64,000 nucleotides of DNA from Formicarius rufipectus (taxonomy: Eukaryota > Chordata > Aves > Passeriformes > Formicariidae), in contig VXAU01000305.1 of assembly GCA_013399695.1 (NCBI GenBank), positions 681,960 through 745,959 of the forward strand, read 5' to 3'. Positions 52,613 through 64,000 of the stretch are shown piece by piece; positions within the stretch are counted from its first letter, which is position 1; the number at the start of each line of letters is the position of its first letter. A program made the translations under genes and the position numbers. A model generated the notes under the pieces. It was not told the DNA's origin. It saw nothing but the letters and a program-made list of their open reading frames with translations, and searched no databases.

Positions 52613-53192
52613 TGTCACGGTTTAACCCCAGGCAGCAACAAACCCCCACACAGCCCCTCCCTCACTGCCTGCCAGTGTGAAGTGGGAGAGAATCGGAAGG
52701 GTAAAAGTGAAAACTCGTGGGCTGATATAAAACAGTTTAATAGGTAAAGCAAAAGCCACATACGGAAGCAAGGCAAAACAAGGAATTCATTTACTATTTC
52801 CCAGGTCAGGCAGGTGTTCAGTCATTCCCAGGAAGGCAGAGCTCTGTCATGTGTAACAGGGATGAGATAACAAACACCATCAGTCTGAATGACACCCCTT
52901 TCCTTCTTTTTCCCCCAGCTTTGTATGTTGAGCATGATGGCCCCTACCATGGGATATCCCATGGGGCAGCTGGGATCAGTTGTCCTGTCTGTGTCCCTTC
53001 CAAGAAACTTGTGCACCCCCAGCCTCCTCACTAGTGGGTGGGATGAGGAGCAGAAAAGGCTTTGTTACTGTGTAAGCCATGCAGTAATAAACATCCCTGT
53101 GTTATTAACACATTTTCAAGCACAAATCTAAAACACAGCCCTCTACTAGCTGCTATGAAGAAAAATAACTCCACCCAGCCAAAATCAGGACA
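52613..53192 (-). mobile_element. Solo LTR of an endogenous retrovirus
   Basis: The 580-bp element is bounded by TGTCACGGTTTAACCCCAGG on the left and CCAAAATCAGGACA on the right, i.e. TGTCCTGATTTTGGC...GTTAAACCGTGACA on the - strand. Its ends match those of the LTRs at 7.8 and 34.4 kb, but the middle differs: it has CTGCCTTCCTGGGAATGACT and CTATTAAACTGTTTTA instead of the GAGCAATT/ATTATT part. It therefore represents another subfamily. Polyadenylation signal ATTAAA on - lies at about 52736. The TATA position is mutated (near 52920-52930). Flanks CCCAG (52608-52612) and CTCAG (53193-53197) fit a 5-bp duplication with one change. No internal genes. Confidence 0.9.
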
Positions 53193-54597
53193 CTCAGAAA
53201 CATGATTCCATGATAAAAAGGCCAGGTTGTAAGGATGATATTGAATAGTATCCAAATAGGCATTCAAATACTTGGAAACCTTCATCCTCTATCACTGCCT
53301 AGGGCAAAAGCTAATAGAAACATATATTTTTATAAGCAAGGAAAAAAAACTAGTGCAGGAAAATAAGTCCTCCCTCCAGGCTGATAAGTAACTCAGTGGT
53401 TGAGGAAACTGGAAGTCATATGTCCAATTCTCTTATCTCTGTGATCCAGACTGGAAATGTAAATCTTATACCAGATTCATCAGGGCAAGGCTGCCTGTTC
53501 TCCTGCCATGCTCCTTTTCTTCCAGCTTCACACTGCCACGGACAAGTACAGATCCACAGAGAACGTTTCAAGGAAACTGGTGTGTTCCCATTGAAAACTT
53601 CACTTTTTTTGACAAATCACCAAAGTCTTTTCACTAAAAAGTAGGTGTCAGACCTATAGAGCATTTCTCACGTATTAAAAGCCTTCATTGCTTCTGTTCA
53701 TGAAGGAATGGTCAGGCTTCAGAAACTTTTGAAAGCTTTGCATCACACTGTATGTGATTTATAAACATTAACTATGAAGTCATATTTTACCTAAAGAGAA
53801 GAGAGAAAGAGATAAGTTGCTGGGTTTGGCATTTTTGTTGTTCAGTTTTGTGGGGGTTTTTCGTTTGGTTTGGTTTTGTTGTTTTTTTTTAATAGATGCT
53901 TCATTTATGTGTTCAGCAGCCAATATAATAAAACTTAGCTATAATCCAATCTTTTGGTCTCTTTTTCTCTTTCCTACTTCTTTTTTACTTCTGTATATTG
54001 ACTGGGGAGTATGCGGAATAGTATCGATTAGTACTCTACTCTCTTGTACATAGATAACCACTACAATAATTTTCTTTCCAAAGAATCTCTTATGGTGGAG
54101 GCTTATAAAAATATTCATTCAATAGAATAGAACCTGCTGCTTTTCAGAAATGTTCTGTAAAAGTGAACCTCAGTATTAGTTTATTTCCACACAAGGTGGC
54201 ACACAGTTATCACTAATTATGGAACTGAAAACTTAATCTATATCAGGTACAGTAAAAGGACTCAGAATATTTTCCTTAACTTGCAGTGAAAATGCAACTG
54301 TCACCATTAAACTGATGATTAAAAAATACAACAGACATTTTGTATATTACCAGAGATGAGGCTGCATTCATTTTGGCATTGGAGATACCCAGTAGTCATA
54401 AATATTCATAACCATATCTGTTGAGAGTTCTATGTGGTTTGTGTGATTGAAACGGATGATTTTCAATTCACATTGAAATATTTGTAAATCTTCCATGGAG
54501 GACCAGGTTTGAGGATATTATCTATGGATGTAGGCTGCAAGATTTTACTACATTACCTAATTTTTTTTTACATAGAATCACAGTATTGTATACCCTT
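53193..54597. other. Non-coding DNA with one G/T-rich tract
   Basis: A G/T-rich low-complexity stretch at 53836-53893 gives a hydrophobic artefact frame. A short TAGAATAGAA at 54122 and CATAGAATCACAG at 54574 resemble CR1-end repeats. No gene. Confidence 0.5.
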
Positions 54598-55112
54598 GTG
54601 AGGCCTCACCTGGAGTACTGCATCAGCACAAGAAAGATTTGGATCTATTGGAGGGGATCCAGAGCAGGCCATGAAGAAGATCACAGGGCTGAAGCACCTC
54701 TCCTATGATGACAGACTGGGACAGCAGGGATTGTTCAGCCAGGAGAAAAGAAGACTCTGGGAAGAATCTGTAGCACTTTCCGATACCTAAGCAGGGCTTG
54801 TAAAAGGAGGGAGAGGGGCTTTCCATATGGGTAGATAGTAACAGGACAAGGGGGAATGGTTTGAAACTCAAAAGGTGAAGGTTTAGATTAGATGTTAGGA
54901 AGAAATTTTTTACTCAGAGTGTGGTGAGGCACTGGAACACATTTCCCAGAAAAGCTGTGGATGCCACACTCCTGCAAGTGTTCAAGGCCAAGTTAGATGC
55001 GGCCCAGAGCACCCTGGTCTGGTGAATGCCATCCCTGACCACAGCAGGGGTTTGAAACTAGATGGTCCTTAAGATCTCTTCAAATCTTAACCATTCTATG
55101 TTTCTATTCTAC
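54598..55112 (+). mobile_element. CR1 LINE 3' fragment
   Basis: Sense landmarks begin with GTGAGGCCTCACCTGGAGTA. Next are GGGGATCCAGAGCAGGCCAT, GGGCTGAAGCACCTCTCCTA and CAGCCAGGAGAAAAGAAGAC. GGTTTAGATTAGATGTTAGG, GTGGTGAGGCACTGGAACAC and GTTCAAGGCCAAGTTAGATG follow. The copy ends in ATTCTATGTTTCTATT. It is 5'-truncated, with frames broken by several small changes. Confidence 0.92.
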
Positions 55113-55847
55113 TGCAGAATAAGTTTCCATATTTAAAAACCAGTTCCTTTCTTACCCTGTTTTTATTTGGAATGGACTGAGCAAGTGTCTCTAGTCAAGT
55201 TATATGGGCAAAATAAAGAAACCAAGTTATCCAAATTAAATAAATTACTGTTTAGTAATAAAAAGACAACAAAGTTGACCATCACAATGCAAACATTCTC
55301 AAGGCTGTTTCTACCCACCTACCCTACAGCCTCACCCTTTGCTAAAAACCCATGAGGGCAAGTTTTATGTGAGGACTAGGGTGGTTTTTTCAGTCCAGGT
55401 AATATTTTCTGGTATTTTTATGAACAAAGTGACAACCTGTAATACAAATAAATTGTAGAGGTAACAGCAGGAACTGTCGTCTTCTGTTATATACACCTTT
55501 TGTTGTGTTACCTCTTCAGCCATCAACTGCTGCTTTTAAATAGGTCCACAACACAGATGTGTATTGAGGTGGTCCTTGAGAATCAGAAGAATCCAAGAGT
55601 CTTCTTTGCTATCTTCTTGTTCATGGTAAAATATTCACAAGATGAAAGGGTGGAGAACACTGCTGTCGGTGTTTCATGCTGCTTTCCTCTTCCTGTTGTT
55701 CTCTGCCAGACCATACTGCTCCGAACATCACCTCACCTCTTGATATATATCTGAACTAAATCATAGAACAAATCTTGACATTAGCTCCCTCCCTTCTGCT
55801 CCTGGAAGGTTACCTGTAGTAACTTAAAAATTGATATGTTTTCTTAG
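55113..55847. other. Spacer between two CR1 copies
   Basis: Unique AT-rich DNA. The 84-codon + frame at 55500-55754 has no recognisable features. Confidence 0.5.
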
Positions 55848-56220
55848 GCTAGTCATAACATCCTCCAGTGATGGGGATCCTACAGTCTGCCCCACCAGTC
55901 TGTTCCACTGCTCACCAATTTCTGTAACCAGGAAGGGGTTTTAAACTGATTGTCCTCTGTTGAGATACAATCTCCTTACTTCTTTTACTATGCTTGATGA
56001 TTACGAAGACCACTTCATCCTCCTTCTGTCTTCAGCCAACTTTTCTGTACTTGAAGTCCATTAACATCACTCATTCATGCCTGTCTTCTCCAGGTAAAAC
56101 AGCTGTAACAGGTCAGGTCTCCTAGAGCTCTGACTCTTCATATGATTCTCTGGTTACTCTCAAGTTGTCTGCAGCCTTCAAAATGGATATTTGTACGTTT
56201 CAAGTTGTCCTTTAAATTTT
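55848..56220 (-). mobile_element. Old CR1 LINE 3' fragment
   Basis: The antisense pattern of an old CR1 is visible though worn. CCTCCAGTGATGGGGATCCT is followed by CCCACCAGTCTGTTCCACTG, then a TTGTCCTCTG segment, then CTGTCTTCTCCAGGTAAAAC. It is clearly more diverged than the neighbour at 54.6 kb, so it is an older insertion. Confidence 0.7.
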
Positions 56221-59200
56221 ACCATCATGAGACATGAATAACAACACTCAAAAGTCTGAACTGTCATTCCCAGGGTCTGATTAATTTACCTATGTGATAA
56301 GACATATTTTTTACTTTTATCCAGAGCCTTTCACTCACAGTGTGACATGTAAACAATGTTTGGAGATATTAATCCTTTAAAACTACTCCTAGTGGCATTA
56401 ACCTATGGACAGCAGAATCTGAATTTTCTAAGTATTTTTGTAAATGTCTTATGCTAATGAATGTAAATGTTTGTAATGGATGAAACAGTAAATATTACCT
56501 TGTTCCATAGAAAAGTAAAATACCTATGCTGCCCTCATGCTTGCAGCCATCTGGCTGAAGCCTCTAGATTATTTTATTCTGTGGTTATTTAATATTTGCA
56601 TCTGAGTTTTGGGGTTTTTTTCTGAATAATGTACTTTTATAGTTCTTCAACCATTAAACTTTTTCCTTCATTCATGGAATTTTAGAGAATATTATTAAAA
56701 AGTGTAGAACTGTGCATGGTGTAAGGTGTGTCAACCAACGACAAATACTTAAAGCATCCCAATCAGCTCAGGATCATTTTGCATCTAGAAACATAATGAT
56801 TCATGGAATTATTTTATTATTAAATCAAGCCATAAGTATATCTTTTTTTTAATTTATGAAAATTTTCAGTTAGATTGTAAGTTGTAATAAGTCAATAGAG
56901 TGATAGATAATTATTCAAACCATCAGTCCAAAATTCTTTTTAAGTGTTTACAAGATGCTACTGTTCATAATTACTACTTCAATAATTAAGTATCATTTAT
57001 TGTTTTAAGAAAATTAATTGCGGTATGTTAATAAAGGCATATCAAGTTTTTATATATGAGTTAGCAATAGATGTACATAAAATAGGGAATTAAAATTTAA
57101 TTTATGGAAGTATTAATGAAAAGTCTGAGTTGTGCAACTGCCAACCTACAGAAGCTCTACCAGTGTCTATAAACTCATTAGGCATAATCTATCATCATAA
57201 AACCACTTCAACCTCAAAATTACAGTTTTATGTGGTGGGACTTTTTAAAACCAGAAGCAAAGTCAATATCATGGGCTTTTTTCCATCCCGTTGAAACAAA
57301 GACCAAAGGTTTGGCAGATGAAATATAGATCTGGTTTTGTCTTTTTCTTTTAAATAGTGTCAACAGTTCTTCAGGAGTAATAAAATTGCAGGCACTTAAA
57401 AATAAGTGGAATTAGTAATATATTGTTCAGATCAAATAAACTAAACCAGTTTTTATGGTGCTGTGCTTCTTCCTTTAACTATTGGCTACAGGACCTTTTC
57501 ATACAAGTTACCAACAAGAATGTACTACGTGCTAAGAACTGGTTATCATTCATATAATTTATGCAGAATTACTTCAAAGTATTTTGATGTGAACCCTCTT
57601 AGAAATACAAAATGAGGGAACTATGGAATTCCATTTTTCTTCCCCAAAATATAAATGAGGCTAACAAAACACAGTCAAGAAAATTTAAGTAGAGACAGAA
57701 GTTGATGTAAATTTTATTTGTTTGAACACTTTTTTTTTCATGTGAACTGTGTATGAAAAAGTTTTAAGTAAGGCAAGCTTTGACTCATTAATGTCTGCTA
57801 TATTTGTTGGGTTTTTTTCAGGCAAAGTTGTATTTTTACTATTGATATATATATCAATACAATGTAAAGGAAGGTGAAAGGCTAAATGCAATAGCTTTTA
57901 TTCAAGTGCATTTGTGTGGAAGTTACCTGGCAGTGGAATATGTCAGTAAAGTTACACTACTCAAGAGAATAATAAAGTATGTTACAATATTCATACCATT
58001 TGAGTGTATAGACTATAATTTTCTGAGGATGAAGCACAGGTGAGGAAGTTTTCCAAGCTGTCAAAGCTTTTGTTTTTCTCTTTTTGAGTTTAAAAATCCT
58101 AGGGGAGATTTTGTAAATGCAGCCATAAGACAGTAAAAACTGGGTTTTTATTAGAATTACAGCATTTAAAGAACTCTTCAAAGAGCTGACTGGGGAAACC
58201 TTTCTGTTGAAATTTGTGAAAAATGTGCAGTGTGTGAACTGGGGCTCTATCATGCTTCAGTTTCTGACATGTATTGGGATTTTTCAGTGCATCTGTCACA
58301 AGTCCAATACATTTCCTATTTATTGGCAGAGGGGGCAAACCAGATAAGGAATAGCTGCATCTGGTGACACCTACTCCATTGTCCCCTCTGTTAAGATCCA
58401 AGCCTGGATGGTGAAAGAATGCATGTAGCCAGCAAGCGAATAGCAGTGTTTCTTCATAACACACTCCCAGACATCAGGGAATTGGGAAAGTATCACCTCT
58501 TGAATTGGAGGCAGACACTCCATAAGTACTTTCCTCTGATTGATTTTGTTGGTGGTGGGAGGGTTTTTTGATTTTTTTTGATTTTTTTTTAACTCCTTTA
58601 GGAATTAAAAAGTGCTAAAAAGGCTAGACAAGTAGAAAAATATACATAATTTAGACCTTTTGAAAGACTACTTTTTTTAAGCATGGACAGTGCTTTGGCT
58701 TGCTGTTCCTTTTATATATCCAGAAGGTAATTTCTCTAACATACTCTTTCTTCTTAATTCATTTAGAAGCTTTTCACTGTCTTTGATAACTGTTGCTGGT
58801 GCTTTTCCCTGAAGACTTTATCCCAAGAGGAAAATGTTCCAGTGGAACAACTGGGAGAGGAAAATAGAAAAATATGAAGACTTTTTTCAAAGCCTTTTGG
58901 CCTTATTCATGAGTAGCTATCATTAAAATTAGTAGGCAGTTATCCTTCCCACCACAAAATGTCTCTGTCTATGAACTTGCACTGCACAATTCATATTCAT
59001 TGTCATCAGTCAGACACATCGTGGAGCACGGGAGAAGTGCACAGATATATTTTACCCAGGACAAACACATCAACCTAAGGCAGTCAGACTTCATTAGCAT
59101 CATTTACAAAATGCAGCCACACAGCAAGTTAAAAATGGAGGCTTAAAAATGAATGCTAAGTTTGATGGAAGTCTGAACATGAAGCTGCCAGGGTGGGCCC

Positions 59201-59914
59201 TGTACCTATCGGAGCAGGACTCCAGAATCACAGGGCACTGCATATCTTTAACTCTTTTCCTAACCAAACAGAGTCACAACAACATAATAAACCATAAATT
59301 TCCTTACCCTGCTACCAGCTTTAGAAGGAGTGGTTCTGGCTGACACTGCTTTGTATTAACTGTGTTTCCACATTTCAGTTCCTGTGCCTAAATAAAAGCT
59401 TTATATTTTAAAGGTAGGTCTGCCATAGTATCCAAAGGACTGACTCCACTGAAGTTATCTGCACTTGGTTGTCATTAATTTAGCTAACTCAGGTACTGAT
59501 CTCAGTGCAACAGCAGCAATACAGAGGTTAGAATTTACAGCCCAGCCCTTTTGTATCAATAGCAGGACTGTTATTGACATGTGGGATGCCTGTTGTAGAT
59601 GTGTCTATGGACACTGAAGTCCCTGAGTTGCACTTCAGAGGACAAATGTGAGAGGGATCAATTCAGATTAATCAGTTTAATCAATATATATTTTGAAAGC
59701 TGCAATTTTTCCAGATATCATACTATGAGATCTGGCATGTTATTTAAACTCAGATTGTTTTTAATCCTACCTATCTTAGTCTAGCAATCAGCCTATTTTA
59801 AAGTGAAGGCTACCCCAATGCACAAGACTATCATGAGTCCTCCTCTCAAAAGTGTAACTCATCTAACAAGTGCCTTTTTTTCTGTCTGCCTAAAAGCCCT
59901 GACATGGATGCTAG
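56221..59914. other. Unique AT-rich non-coding DNA
   Basis: No gene or repeat recognised apart from a 20-bp palindrome at 57840-57859 and T runs near 57729 and 58565-58595. The 98- and 121-codon - strand frames at 57957-58464 overlap in different frames and show no domain-like pattern. Confidence 0.5.
57840..57859. repeat. Perfect 20-bp palindrome
   Basis: TATTGATATATATATCAATA equals its own reverse complement over all 20 bases. The core is an (AT)n run with ATCAAT shoulders. Confidence 0.9.
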
Positions 59915-60170
59915 ATAAGTGCACGTAGAAAGGGCTGGGTACACTCTGAAACGAAGGAGGTTCTCTCTGAACATCAAGCAACACTTTTTCACTGTGAGAG
60001 TGACTGAGCACTGGCACAGATTGCCCAGGGAGGTGGGGGAGTCTCACTTCTCAGAGATATTCAAAAGCCTGGGTGCCCAGCTCTAGGTGGCCCTGACTGA
60101 GCAGCAAGGTTGGGCAACATGACCTTCAATGGTCTCTTCCAACTTTGGCCATTGTGTCAATCTGTGACTG
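59915..60170 (+). mobile_element. CR1 LINE 3' end
   Basis: Sense landmarks include CACAGATTGCCCAGGGAGGT, GAGTCTCACTTCTCAGAGAT, GGTTGGGCAACATGACCTTC and TCTCTTCCAACTTTGGCCAT. It ends in a worn ATTCTGTG-type repeat (TTGTGTCAATCTGTGACTG). Only the final 250 bp remain. Confidence 0.9.
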
Positions 60171-60669
60171 AAAAAATCTTTCATCCTGCCACTACAAGCA
60201 CTTTTTGTAAATTAAATTTCTGGTCTCTATATCAGCCAGCTCAGACTGTGTTTCCTCAGAAGGTGAGCTGTTCTTCAGCTGCCGGTCAGCAATCAGGAGT
60301 GTAACAAATACCACAAAATGGGATCTGCTAAGCACACCTTGTGTGCAGCCAAGCCTCATTGCCACTCCTCATCAGGCTCCTCAAAGCAGTGCTTGAATGG
60401 GGAAAGGCACAAGCAGAACTTGTCCTCTCCCTTTTAACACTTTCCATTTATGAGACCAGAGTTCGGTTTCAATGTAAGACTTGGCTCTTTACAATCTGCT
60501 GATAGACAGGAAATGGAACTTGCCCAGTTTGCCATGGAGGAAAATATTGTAATTGGTTCAATAACCAGTAGCCTATCTCTAAACTTTGTGTTTTAATTTT
60601 TACTTATATCATTGAAGAACCCAGGACCACTGTGTACCATATTATTTATTAAAATGAATTAATAATGAT
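60171..60669. other. Unique non-coding DNA
   Basis: Nothing recognised. Confidence 0.5.
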
Positions 60670-60703
60670 CAACAACAACAACAACAGCAACAACAACAAC
60701 AGC

Positions 60704-60735
<32 letters not shown>

Positions 60736-60793
60736 GAATAAGAATAAGAATAAGAATAAGAATAAGAATAAGAATAAGAATAAGAATAAGAAT
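60670..60793. repeat. Compound microsatellite (CAA)n then (AAGAAT)10
   Basis: A CAA array with a few CAG interruptions (60670-60733) passes directly into ten perfect AAGAAT units (60734-60793). On the - strand it makes artefactual Val- and Leu/Ile-repeat frames. Length is likely to vary among individuals. Confidence 0.97.
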
Positions 60794-61419
60794 GAATTGA
60801 TAATAATTTTTGTCAGGATCAGTTTGTAGCCAAATGGAATAAGTACTGTTGGAGGATACTGAAGATCTATTGCCAGCTTTCACTTTGCCACAAAAAGTTG
60901 CAGTTGTGATAAATCAAGTTTTCTATTGTTAAAAGAAGTGTTCCAAGTAGGCACCCTTTTGGATAATAGTACATGGTCTTTTATTAAAAACACTTTTTGC
61001 ATAAAATTTCATAAGGATGTATATTTTTAATATGTATTTATACATCCATGCATATTGGATGTGTCACATATGTGTACAGATTCCCTGTAATTTATTCACG
61101 TTCATTACATTTAGAAGGAAAGAGGGATAAAAATATTCTAAATCTTGCTTAACAGCCTAAATCATGTGTGCTAAGCAGGATTTCTTTTCCTAAGCATTAT
61201 GTTTTAAAACTCTGAAATTATAAAATGGGATGGAAAGTACAATTAATATAAAGCCTCCAAAATGGTACAAGGTGTAATTTATTTCTATGCCCCAGCCCTT
61301 AGAAATTTTTACCTCAGCTGATCCAGTATGTGAGCCTTACCTATGAGCAAATTAAATCACAGTTTAAATACTATATATGTGGATGTGCATGTGGTGATAT
61401 TGATGATTTCTTTTCACAG
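60794..61419. other. Unique AT-rich non-coding DNA
   Basis: Nothing recognised before the candidate exon block at 61.4 kb. Confidence 0.5.
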
Positions 61420-61430
61420 CAGTATCTCAC

Positions 61431-61536
61431 CTCGTCTGCTTCTCGAAATACAACAGTGCGAACTGGACTAGGACTGTGCTCCTCTATGGTAGCACTATTG
61501 ATCGTCATATCTTGCATTACTGGAGGATCATCTGGA
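61431..61536 (-). CDS. Candidate internal exon, unidentified protein
   Basis: Four CpGs fall within about 70 bases, far above the local level. On the - strand a 106-bp piece is bounded by CAAACAG (acceptor AG at 61537-61538, weak pyrimidine tract) and GACGAG followed by GTGAGA, a strong donor (GT at 61429-61430). One frame is open throughout and reads like a polar, probably disordered protein segment rich in Asp, Glu, Pro and Ser (PDDPPVMQDMTINSATIEEH, then SPSPVRTVVFREADE). The frame stays open further upstream to a TAG near 61575, so another acceptor at about 61554 is possible. I could not name the protein. On the + strand the same block has a very good acceptor (TTTCTTTTCACAG, ending 61419) and a fair donor (GCAG/GTACTG at 61547). 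There it would give a hydrophobic peptide over 61420-61546, so strand is not certain. No partner exon was found in the window. Confidence 0.35.
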
Positions 61537-61574
61537 CTGTTTGCAGGTACTGAGCCCTTGTTGCTAATCAGGAT

Positions 61575-64000
61575 CTACCCCATAACTCTGAGTGAAAACC
61601 ATAAACTTTTTCTTCCATTTTCTTTTCCTGCAACATCTATCCAAAACCTGCTGTTAAGATAGCCATCTCTAACTAAAAATGAGTGAAATCATGAGCTTCC
61701 TCTCAGGTTTAAAATAACAAACTTCTCATACAGAAGACTGTCTGTGTCTACTAGCATTTATTTGAGACATATAAATAAAATTCACATCTCATACTGCCTA
61801 TGCGGTTGCCAGAAATTTTTTAAGCCAGTAAGAATCTCTCTCCCACTTAGAGGATCCTTAGTACAAATCCAAAAACTTCATCTGTAACATTGGGAAAGAT
61901 ATTCTAAAAGTAGCAGCACAGATACTTTCTGTTCCTTTTCACCCTCTTTGGCTGCTCAAGGTACTGAGAACTGTAGGGTTGCTAACAATAAAATCACTTT
62001 AATTCTCTAAAACTTATCATGCCTGAAAGGGTACAGTTTATTGCCCTAAAAGGCAGGAACATTGTACTATATATTAAAAATAAAATCATAAATACCAAAC
62101 ATAAATGAAGTGATTCAGCAAAGTTCAACAATTATATGCTGAATGCAGTCACTGGCCCAGTATTTTTCAGTGTGCACGGTCAGCGATGCAGCAACAGGTC
62201 ATCAGAGTTTGGTGTGGCTTGTGCAGACTTTCCTGGAAAAGGAAGAGCAGGGAATACAGAATCCCTGAAACAATATTTGTCTATTTTATTAAGATGATAA
62301 TAGACCTCTGCAGTATTGTAGTGATATTTGTTTCCTTTCATCTTAATTAAGGAAGCCGCACAAAACTCTGAAGAGATTGGCTAATTATTTTAGGTCCCAG
62401 AAAGGGCCAAGTGAGATGCCTTAGGACAACAGGGAATGGCAAAATCAAGAGCTGAGCCAAAGAGATGAGTAAGACTTCAAGTGCACCTTTTTCTGTAAAG
62501 AAAGTTAATCACAGAAAAGCTGTCCTGCTTTTCAGAGACACAAACCAAAATTTACCAGCTTCAAGGGTGATGAGCCTTGCAGAGGGAAAAATAGATAGGC
62601 TTTATTTTCTTATGCTGAAAGAAAAATGAGAAGCTTTTAGGCCTATTAGCCAACTTTGTTTGACAACAGGTTTTAGACCTACAAAACAAACTGAAAACTG
62701 TGGATTTTCTTTGGATAAATGGTATCTACCACTGCAACAAAAGAACAGAAAAATTATTGCTCCACACAAACTTAAATTTCAAACAGAGATTTCAGATATC
62801 TAAACAATATATCTGGCCTTTTCAGACTGCTTTGATAGCTTTATCTGCCCAACATTTCTGTCTATTCTCATTCAGGATATTTTCTTTTATGGTTCAGAAC
62901 GAGCAACACACAATTCTCATTTAGGTTCCTCTGCTCCTTTGAAGTCATATATTATAGTTATAGTTGCATTAGGCTGGAAATGTGGTGAAAATCCACTTCC
63001 CAAATTTATTTACATTTAACATAATTTAAGAAAGTAAAATAACTGTTATTTGTATGCCATTAAAGAAAGAAATGCCTTTAAAAAGACAATCGTGAGATTT
63101 TCTTTTAACTTATTCTTGGACATCCTTAGAAGTGTAAACACAAATTTTGGTAATAATTTTTAGTCTTATTTTTTCAAGAAATTATACCTTGCTGCAGAGA
63201 AAGTAGACACGATACATATTATAAAATCAGCAGCATTATATTCCTTCTTGATTTTTAAACACCAAATTTTAATTTTTGTTCTGATTTCAGTCAGAATCAA
63301 GTGACTTGTAGAAGAATGTATTAAGAACTATCAAACAGGTAAAATATATCTTAGTTATTAAATCTTATCAGAATACCAAGGAAGAGAGAAGAGAGAAAGT
63401 TTCAGTGTGACATATCTGTCATGATCATGAGTGTGTAATTATTGTGTTTCAGTACAGAAATAGCTGCAAGTTGTTTTTCTGTATGTCTTTCCTTGTGACA
63501 TTTCACGAGTGCAGATGATTTATTACTCTACACAATGTTCAGATTAAGGCTTCTAAATGAAGGCCTTGTGTTGACATGATACATGTGGAAGTGTAGTTCT
63601 GCCATTAGAGAGCTCGAGCTTGAATCTCAGAAGGCTTTGGTTTAATTTTCTGTCTAACCACAGCCTCGGTCTGTGTTCTTCAGTTCACTGTATACATGAC
63701 TGTTTTTCTCCTCCTCTCTCTCTCAGCATGCCAGTCTGGTTTTCACGTGCAGCAGTTATCATCTGAGATTCATTTAGGAATCTAAAACTAAAGTGAGCAC
63801 ACTCTAGAGAAAAAAAACAAGTGCAAAGTAGCATTCCAGTTGGGGGTTGAGTATATCCAAGAATTGAGATTCCATAGCCCTTCTGGGCAAACTGTACCAA
63901 TTTTTGATCCCTCTAACAACAAAAAAGCTTGTTTGTCTTCTGGTTTTACCTGCATTTGAAATGAGTCACTTGAATTACTCCTGAGGTCCTTTAAGTAGAA
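61575..64000. other. Unique AT-rich non-coding DNA
   Basis: No gene or transposon recognised up to the end. Scattered CpGs occur near 62178-62190 without an open frame of interest. Confidence 0.5.

Noticed and set aside
60659..60883. 74-codon - strand frame with Leu-Ile and Val repeats
   Set aside because: Translation of the CAA/AAGAAT microsatellite; not a membrane protein.
1..64000. CRISPR arrays, operons, tRNA or rRNA genes, phage or plasmid features
   Set aside because: None seen; repeat content and base composition point to a bird nuclear genome, where such systems are not expected.

Overview
This window looks like nuclear DNA from a bird, most likely from a gene-poor part of a chromosome. 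It is AT-rich and CpG-poor. It has no bacterial-style gene packing, and no open frame longer than about 110 codons survives outside repeats. The bird assignment rests on the repeats. I recognise eight CR1 LINE copies of clearly different ages and four to five solo LTRs of endogenous retroviruses, of kinds common in songbird-like genomes. I see no Alu, L1 or other mammalian SINE/LINE sequence. Family names come from remembered consensus features, not a database search.

Layout. 1-7.6 kb: unique AT-rich DNA with low-complexity tracts, ending in a CpG-retaining block at 7.63-7.75 kb. 7.8-8.4 kb: a worn LTR on the + strand. 8.4-13.7 kb: unique DNA with a second CpG-retaining block at 11.3 kb. 13.7-15.9 kb: a long, very old CR1 on the - strand. 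16-22.9 kb: unique DNA with a third such block at 20.5 kb and a probable assembly artefact at 21.29 kb. 22.9-23.3 kb: an LTR on the - strand. 25.4 kb: a 110-codon open frame on the - strand, the most protein-like frame in the window that does not come from a repeat. 27.5 and 38.1-42.5 kb: CR1 3' ends on the - strand. 33.5 kb: an N gap inside a long A run. 34.4-35.7 kb: two solo LTRs of different families, 154 bp apart, each with a perfect 5-bp target-site duplication. 45.7-46.5 kb: the best-preserved CR1 (+), still showing the end of ORF2. 48.9-49.4 kb: a possible LTR (-), followed by a cluster of inverted repeats. 52.6-53.2 kb: an LTR (-). 54.6-56.2 kb and 59.9-60.2 kb: more CR1. 60.67-60.79 kb: a two-part microsatellite. 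61.4-61.5 kb: a CpG-retaining block that could be an exon.

No complete gene, RNA gene or CRISPR array is supported, and there is no set of genes that works together. The strongest leads for something functional are two candidate exons (25.4 and 61.5 kb) and three short blocks that keep CpGs in CpG-poor DNA, which could be conserved regulatory elements or isolated exons of a gene with long introns. I did not find a novel multi-gene system.
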